From Todiramphus chloris collaris (Eukaryota > Chordata > Aves > Coraciiformes > Alcedinidae), in NCBI GenBank assembly GCA_025345505.1, contig JANVCC010000049.1:7221568-7285567 (forward strand): a stretch of 64,000 bases of DNA, written 5' to 3'. How positions within the stretch are numbered: the first letter of the stretch is position 1; every line of letters starts with the position of its first letter. A program made the position numbers and the translations under genes. This document shows positions 59,101 through 64,000 of the stretch, piece by piece. The notes beneath the pieces are model-generated. The model ran no database searches. It saw only the letters and a list, made by a program, of their open reading frames with translations, and was not told the origin of the DNA.

Positions 59101-62100
59101 AGTCCTGCTTTGTGAAAAATTGTTGCTGGTGTCATTTAGGTGTTTTATCTAGTGGTTAGTCAGTGGCTTGCAGAATAATATTCCCTGTGGGAAGGATACG
59201 TCTACGTGTTTCCTGTAGGTTTAATTGCAGCCAACGATAAAAACAATGCTGGATGCTTCATAGATTGATTGGAAGAGCACAGCAGAACATGGAGTGGAGC
59301 ATCAAAAAGAATGTTGTGTCAATTCTGTCTCACAAATTATATAGAGTAACCGTAGCCTAGTTGTTAAAATACGATCTTAGCAGCAGCAGAGATAGGAAAA
59401 CAAATGTTTTGTATTCTTGGAGCAGTATCGCCATAGGTGATCATCCTTGTACAGTGGTGCCCAGAGTCACCCCACAGCTGGTGAAAAGGTTCAAGGGGGT
59501 CCTGCTAGGGGTGCCCTGGTGCCCTCCACGGAGTATACGGCACTGGGGAGCTGTGCAGCTCACATGGCCTCATCTGACCCCCCTGGGGAATTGTCTGGAG
59601 TGAACCTGCTCTTCCTTCTCTATTTCAGAGTATTTCTTCCTCTGTTGAATTAAACAAAAGTGCCTGGCATTCTTGTAGGCGGAACCTGCTGCTTAAAATA
59701 CAGGAAAGTTGGTAATAAGTATTTTCTTGACATTCATTTGTTAGGAGACTGTTAAACTTGACATAACAAGAGCTAAATAGTAATCTACCTTTCACCTTTG
59801 TTTTCATCAGTTATCTGGCTTAAAGTTGAAAAGAGTTGGGCAAACTTGTCAGTGCAGATTGTTGAGTCAGATATATATAGATATTCCTGGGTAAAAGAAT
59901 ATTAGACATAGTGTCATCAGTGCTTGGTTTCTCTGTACCAGCCACTTTTCCACTTCACAATGGGTTGAAATATTTGTGCCAGTCTCCAGTGACATTTACC
60001 CATTTTTAGTATTTCAAGTAGGTAATCAAATTCCCCATTGACTCCTTTGGCTGATTTGCCAAAAAATGGAGTTTTTATTGCTGTACATCAGTCGTATGTT
60101 CAAGTGATCACCTTTGTGAGTGACAGATGTGTTGATGAACAGAATATGCTCTCGGGTATATTAAATTAAGGAAATAGATGATAAAAACCAGCAGCCCACA
60201 TAATTTTCTCATAGGACCTGTTCTGTTCAGTGTTACCTTGTTTTATCCAGCTTGGGTAGTGTTGTTTATCCCATCTTTAGGTTTTCAGGAGCCTAAAAAT
60301 AGCAGAAAGTGCATACACCTATCAGTCTAAATGATGTGTCATCAGCATCGAGAGAACATGCACAGTAGAGTAAGACTGCACCATCCCCTGCTCTGTATCT
60401 AGGGTAGTTAAAACTTGCTCTTTTTGGATGGTCCTCCCATCCACCCAGAAACTAACCCCTGATAGCCACACCAGAGGCATTGTGTCCCAGCCATGTCAAA
60501 TCTGAAGGTACAGGGACGGAATTGTTACTGTGGGCAAGCTGGAAACCAGAGTCTGGCTCTAAAATACAATTGAATACCTTGCTGGACACCATCTGGAGAG
60601 GATGGACCTTGTATTCCAAGAAGAGTGATTGACATAAAAGACAGTATAAGAAGTTACAGGAAAACTAATTTAGAAATACAGTGGACATGTGTGATAGAAC
60701 TTCACTGTCACCGACAGCCAGTTAACATTTCCACCATTCACTGCTTGCTTCTAGATACAGAGGAAAACTTCAAAATGCCACCTGAATTAACTTCTTTCCT
60801 CTAATAACTGACAGAGGAATAAATCCTCTTCTCTGTGGAAGTCTTGAAACTCTGATAACAAAGTAAGAAGCCTATTAAAGTTACTTGCTGCAAAGGCACC
60901 TCAAATCAAGAGATTGTTTAAGTATGTTAAGAAGTATAAAAGTGAGACATATCTCTGGACCATACGTCTATCCTGAGTTACCACGTCTAAAATGAAAATT
61001 AAGAAAATGATAGAAATCTGTGTATTTCTGAAACATTTCTTTCAGGGTATGTAGCATATTGTTTGCTTTCTAAAGTAATTGTAGGGCAGGATGGGCCAAA
61101 AAACATCCCCAAATAGCCTCATGTGCTAGACAGTAGTTTTTTATAATAGAATCTGCATTCGGGTTAAGCTCCTGACATTAGGGATGATATGTACTTGTCA
61201 TTAAGCTCTTAAAAAATAATGTTTGCTCATCTGTGCTTAGAAGTTCCTATTTTCCCTGACGTTTAGATCCTTTCTACATTTTACAGAGATTCCTGGTATT
61301 TGTCATGACTTCAGCACCCAAGTGAGTCTGTGTGCCCAAGCTGAGCAACGCGGATGAGACCTAATCTTTTAGAAAATTACATGTTTAAGTCCTAAAAAGT
61401 CCAATACCTAAGAAGAACTCACAACTGCTGCTCTGAATGTTTGAAAATAGGGTTGAGTTTCCACACTGGAGCCCTCCAGGTTATCCATGGTCCTGGTGGC
61501 AGCTGCCTGTGTGGCGTGTCCCCACAAGAGCAGGTTTGTGTTGCTCTGCCAGCCTGTGCCTTTTGTGGGCTGAGACCATCTCCTTGTGCTGGTGAGCTGT
61601 GAAGCTGCTGGGGTACGAGGCTCACCTGTCTCAGTGTTAGGCACACAAGCCTAGATTTAGGTGCCTGGCTTTAAGCACTTTGTTTTTCTGCAGGACTACA
61701 GTGTTTCGAAAAGCCTCTAGGTGGTGGCAGCTTTTAGACACTGGTGATCACAACTGTGTTTAAACAGCAGTTGGGAAAGGAAGTTCCATTTCCCATTTCA
61801 TATCCCCCAAATCATTTCTCACAGGTGCTCATATTTTCATAAGCAGCCTGTTCTCAGAGAACAGCAAGGCACAGGCTCCTGTACTGCACAGAGAGCATCT
61901 CTTCCTAGTCCTGCTCTTCCAGTCCCCTCTTGATCTGAGAGGGTTTTCCTAATGTCCCAAACAGAAGATGAATTTAGATGCTCTTTTTATGCTTCCTCAG
62001 CTTAATTTTGTCCTGTTTTCTGTTGGCATGTTAGCTGATGCTCAAAGAGTTGAGCTGCTCAGTTGCTGGGGAGCTCAGGAGCTTGAGGACTCACTTCTTC

Positions 62101-63871
62101 AGAGGAATTCAGAGCTCTCCTGTCGATGAGCTTGTAATGTCCCTATGAGAGCTATTTTGTAATTGCTGCTGCTCTTGTTTCAAAATAGGTTTTAAGAAGC
62201 TGGTTTTTTCCCAGTTACTGATTGTAGAGCCACTTCTATGATAGAGGAGTTCAGAATAATATTTTGGGAACGGTTTATTAACTTCTCTGACTGGGTATGG
62301 AGCACTGCAAATTTCCAGAGTATGTAAAGGTAAAATTAAAAGGAAAATTAAACAGGGTCAGATTGGTAAATAATGCTGAAAGGAATATTTCCAAGGATCT
62401 GTGAGCCTGGGCTGTTCAAGCCAAGCCCTGAAGTCAAGTTCTGATCCAGATTCTTGAATATGCAGCAGACTTTGTGTGCTGATGATGTTTGCACAGACAA
62501 AACGCTGGCAAATACTTGCCGTGGTTGAAACCATTCACACCTTCAGCAGTTGTCCAAGTACATCACTAAATGTCCATGCTGAAAAAAAGGTAAAATGACT
62601 CAGAGTGTAATGCACAGATAAGGCCTGACTGGACTGTCTGCTGTCTGCCTCTCTACTTTCCTTGCCTCTGTTGCCGTAGTACTTCAGAACGTGATGTCAC
62701 TGGAGTTAGCTGCCCATTTGTTTATGGGTGTCTGTATTTGTCAGTCATTACCATAATATCCAAGAACCAGAGATGGGTCACTCTCATCTGTCTGCCCATC
62801 GACAGAGAAGCTAACTACTTGAAAGGCTGATGCATCCTTTTGGATCTCCAAGGTCACTGAACCTGAGTATCTGTGTGAATCTTCAAGTGCTGCAGCTCCA
62901 AGCAGGGTTGCTTGCAGCAGGAATGTTAATACTTGACATGAGAATAGGGACCAGATTTTTATGCTGCTGTGGGCCCACTGCAGAGCACAAAATATGTTTT
63001 CGGGTTTTTTTCTTGTTCTTTTTTCTAGTGCTGCTGACTGAATGCTGGGATGCTGTTCCCTAAAGCCATGCTTCTGACTTGCCTCCTTGTCTCTGAAAAG
63101 GGAATTAAGTGGGAGTAGGACTCCCTCTAACGCTGAGATGCAGAGTTAGAACTCTCACCACTACAGCTGAACACTTAATGACATAGTTGCTTAATTAAAA
63201 AATTATAATTAAATTACTTTGGTTTACAGCTTCTTCTTTACAAAGGCAACAGAGGTGGGAATGTTTAATGATGCAGAGTCAGATTTGGAGTTTATGAGTT
63301 GGAAGGCAGAGGAACAGCACAGAAGGTATCACTAAGTAGCTGGCTTCTGGGCTCTATCCCAGAAAAACAACCTGGGTTCTTCCTACTGAAGCACACTGGG
63401 GCTCTGAAGTGCTGCAGTGAGGGAGGTGGTGGTGGTGTATTTTCAGTGTCTTGGAGCCCCAAGTGGCAGGGTGATGTGATACCCACATCATTTAAGCCCT
63501 ATGCAATATTATTTCCTACTTCTCAAGTGCCTGTCCCAGTGTATGAGGCACTTCCAAGCCTGGCTTGTGGCAGAGGGAACTAGTGGCTTTTTGGGGTTGT
63601 TTCTAAAGGAGGGCTGCCTTTGAGGAACCCGTGTTTGTGTGAGCTCCCTTTGCAGCTAGAAAAGCTCATGGTGAGCTCTGGAAGCATGGATGAAACCTGA
63701 GGTTGTCACCCTCTGTCAAAAGCCTTTCTGAACATGAGCATTACCTGAATATGGAGCAACATGGCCAAAAAAACAAGTCTGATGTACTGTTGCTCAACTT
63801 AAAGAACAGGCAAAAAGGAGTCTTTTACTACAGGATACAACAACGTCTGATGGATGCATCAAAAGAGGGGG
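47121..63871. other. Long non-coding stretch to the window end
   Basis: No gene recognised. The longest frame (52133-52501, 122 codons) has no domain, no splice context that stands out and ordinary composition. Around 51120-51960 and 54440-54620 the sequence keeps CpG within AT-rich surroundings and might be conserved regulatory DNA. A patch at 59440-59600 is GC-rich without recognisable content. Confidence 0.5.
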
Positions 63872-64000
63872 CTGTTGGACAAACCTTTCTCCCGTAGCTC
63901 ATCTCCTCTGGGATGTGCTTGTTCTGTTGATGGAAAAAGGGCATCTATTTCTGGGACCATCAGCCAGAGATGTTTTATGAGCACAAGGTTTGTCCAACAG
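63872..64000. repeat. 16-bp perfect inverted repeat, cut by window end
   Basis: CTGTTGGACAAACCTT at 63872-63887 is repeated inverted as AAGGTTTGTCCAACAG at 63985-64000. The right arm ends exactly at the window edge, so the repeat may be longer. Shorter complementary pairs lie inside (for example CATCT and AGATG). It could be the terminal repeats of a small DNA element or a hairpin. Confidence 0.7.

Noticed and set aside
1..64000. CRISPR arrays, bacterial operons or plasmid features
   Set aside because: No regularly spaced direct repeats with unique spacers; intron-like AT-rich DNA, CR1 fragments and a provirus show a vertebrate genome.

Overview
This window looks like nuclear DNA from a bird, possibly a passerine (low confidence on the latter). 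Two pieces match the 3' end of CR1, the main avian LINE family, at 21621-21815 (minus) and 38115-38257 (plus). The rest is AT-rich, gene-poor intronic or intergenic sequence with a standard 100-N assembly gap at 33358-33457. I see no bacterial genes, CRISPR array or rRNA, and I recognised no tRNA.

The one clearly coding object is an endogenous retrovirus on the minus strand at 3847-10926 (7,080 bp), flanked by the 5-bp direct repeat CTACT at 3842-3846 and 10927-10931. In sense order it carries a rearranged 5' LTR, a primer binding site for tRNA-Lys1,2, a 724-codon gag, an in-frame UAG, an open protease-RT-RNase H-integrase pol, a short non-coding stretch, a polypurine tract and a full 797-bp 3' LTR. 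There is no env and no recognisable dUTPase. Gene order, the missing env and the 5-bp target duplication fit a class III (ERV-L-like) avian element. Both long frames are open, so the insertion is young.

The main oddity is the 5' LTR. It is not a copy of the 3' LTR. It is a 506-bp palindrome with two identical 188-bp arms and a 130-bp spacer, made of TATA-R-U5 in normal orientation joined to an inverted piece of LTR that ends exactly at a U5 terminus. The target duplication abuts that terminus. The simplest reading is that the DNA integrated with U5 ends on both sides, after aberrant template switching in reverse transcription. A fold-back assembly error must still be excluded. Gag is also unusual: it has an N-terminal region with several predicted membrane segments, a 69-bp in-frame tandem repeat coding for Pro/Ala-rich sequence, and no Cys-His box. 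Gag and Pol share a frame and are separated only by UAG, which is followed by a hairpin that could form a pseudoknot.

Outside the provirus I find one plausible host coding exon (29240-29407, plus, unidentified), a 68-bp tandem repeat (19481-19692), a paired palindromic motif (20868-20893), a possible old LINE RT relic (about 47060-47120) and a 16-bp inverted repeat that runs into the window end (63872-64000). Several CpG-retaining, TAAT-rich stretches could be conserved non-coding elements, but this cannot be judged without an alignment.
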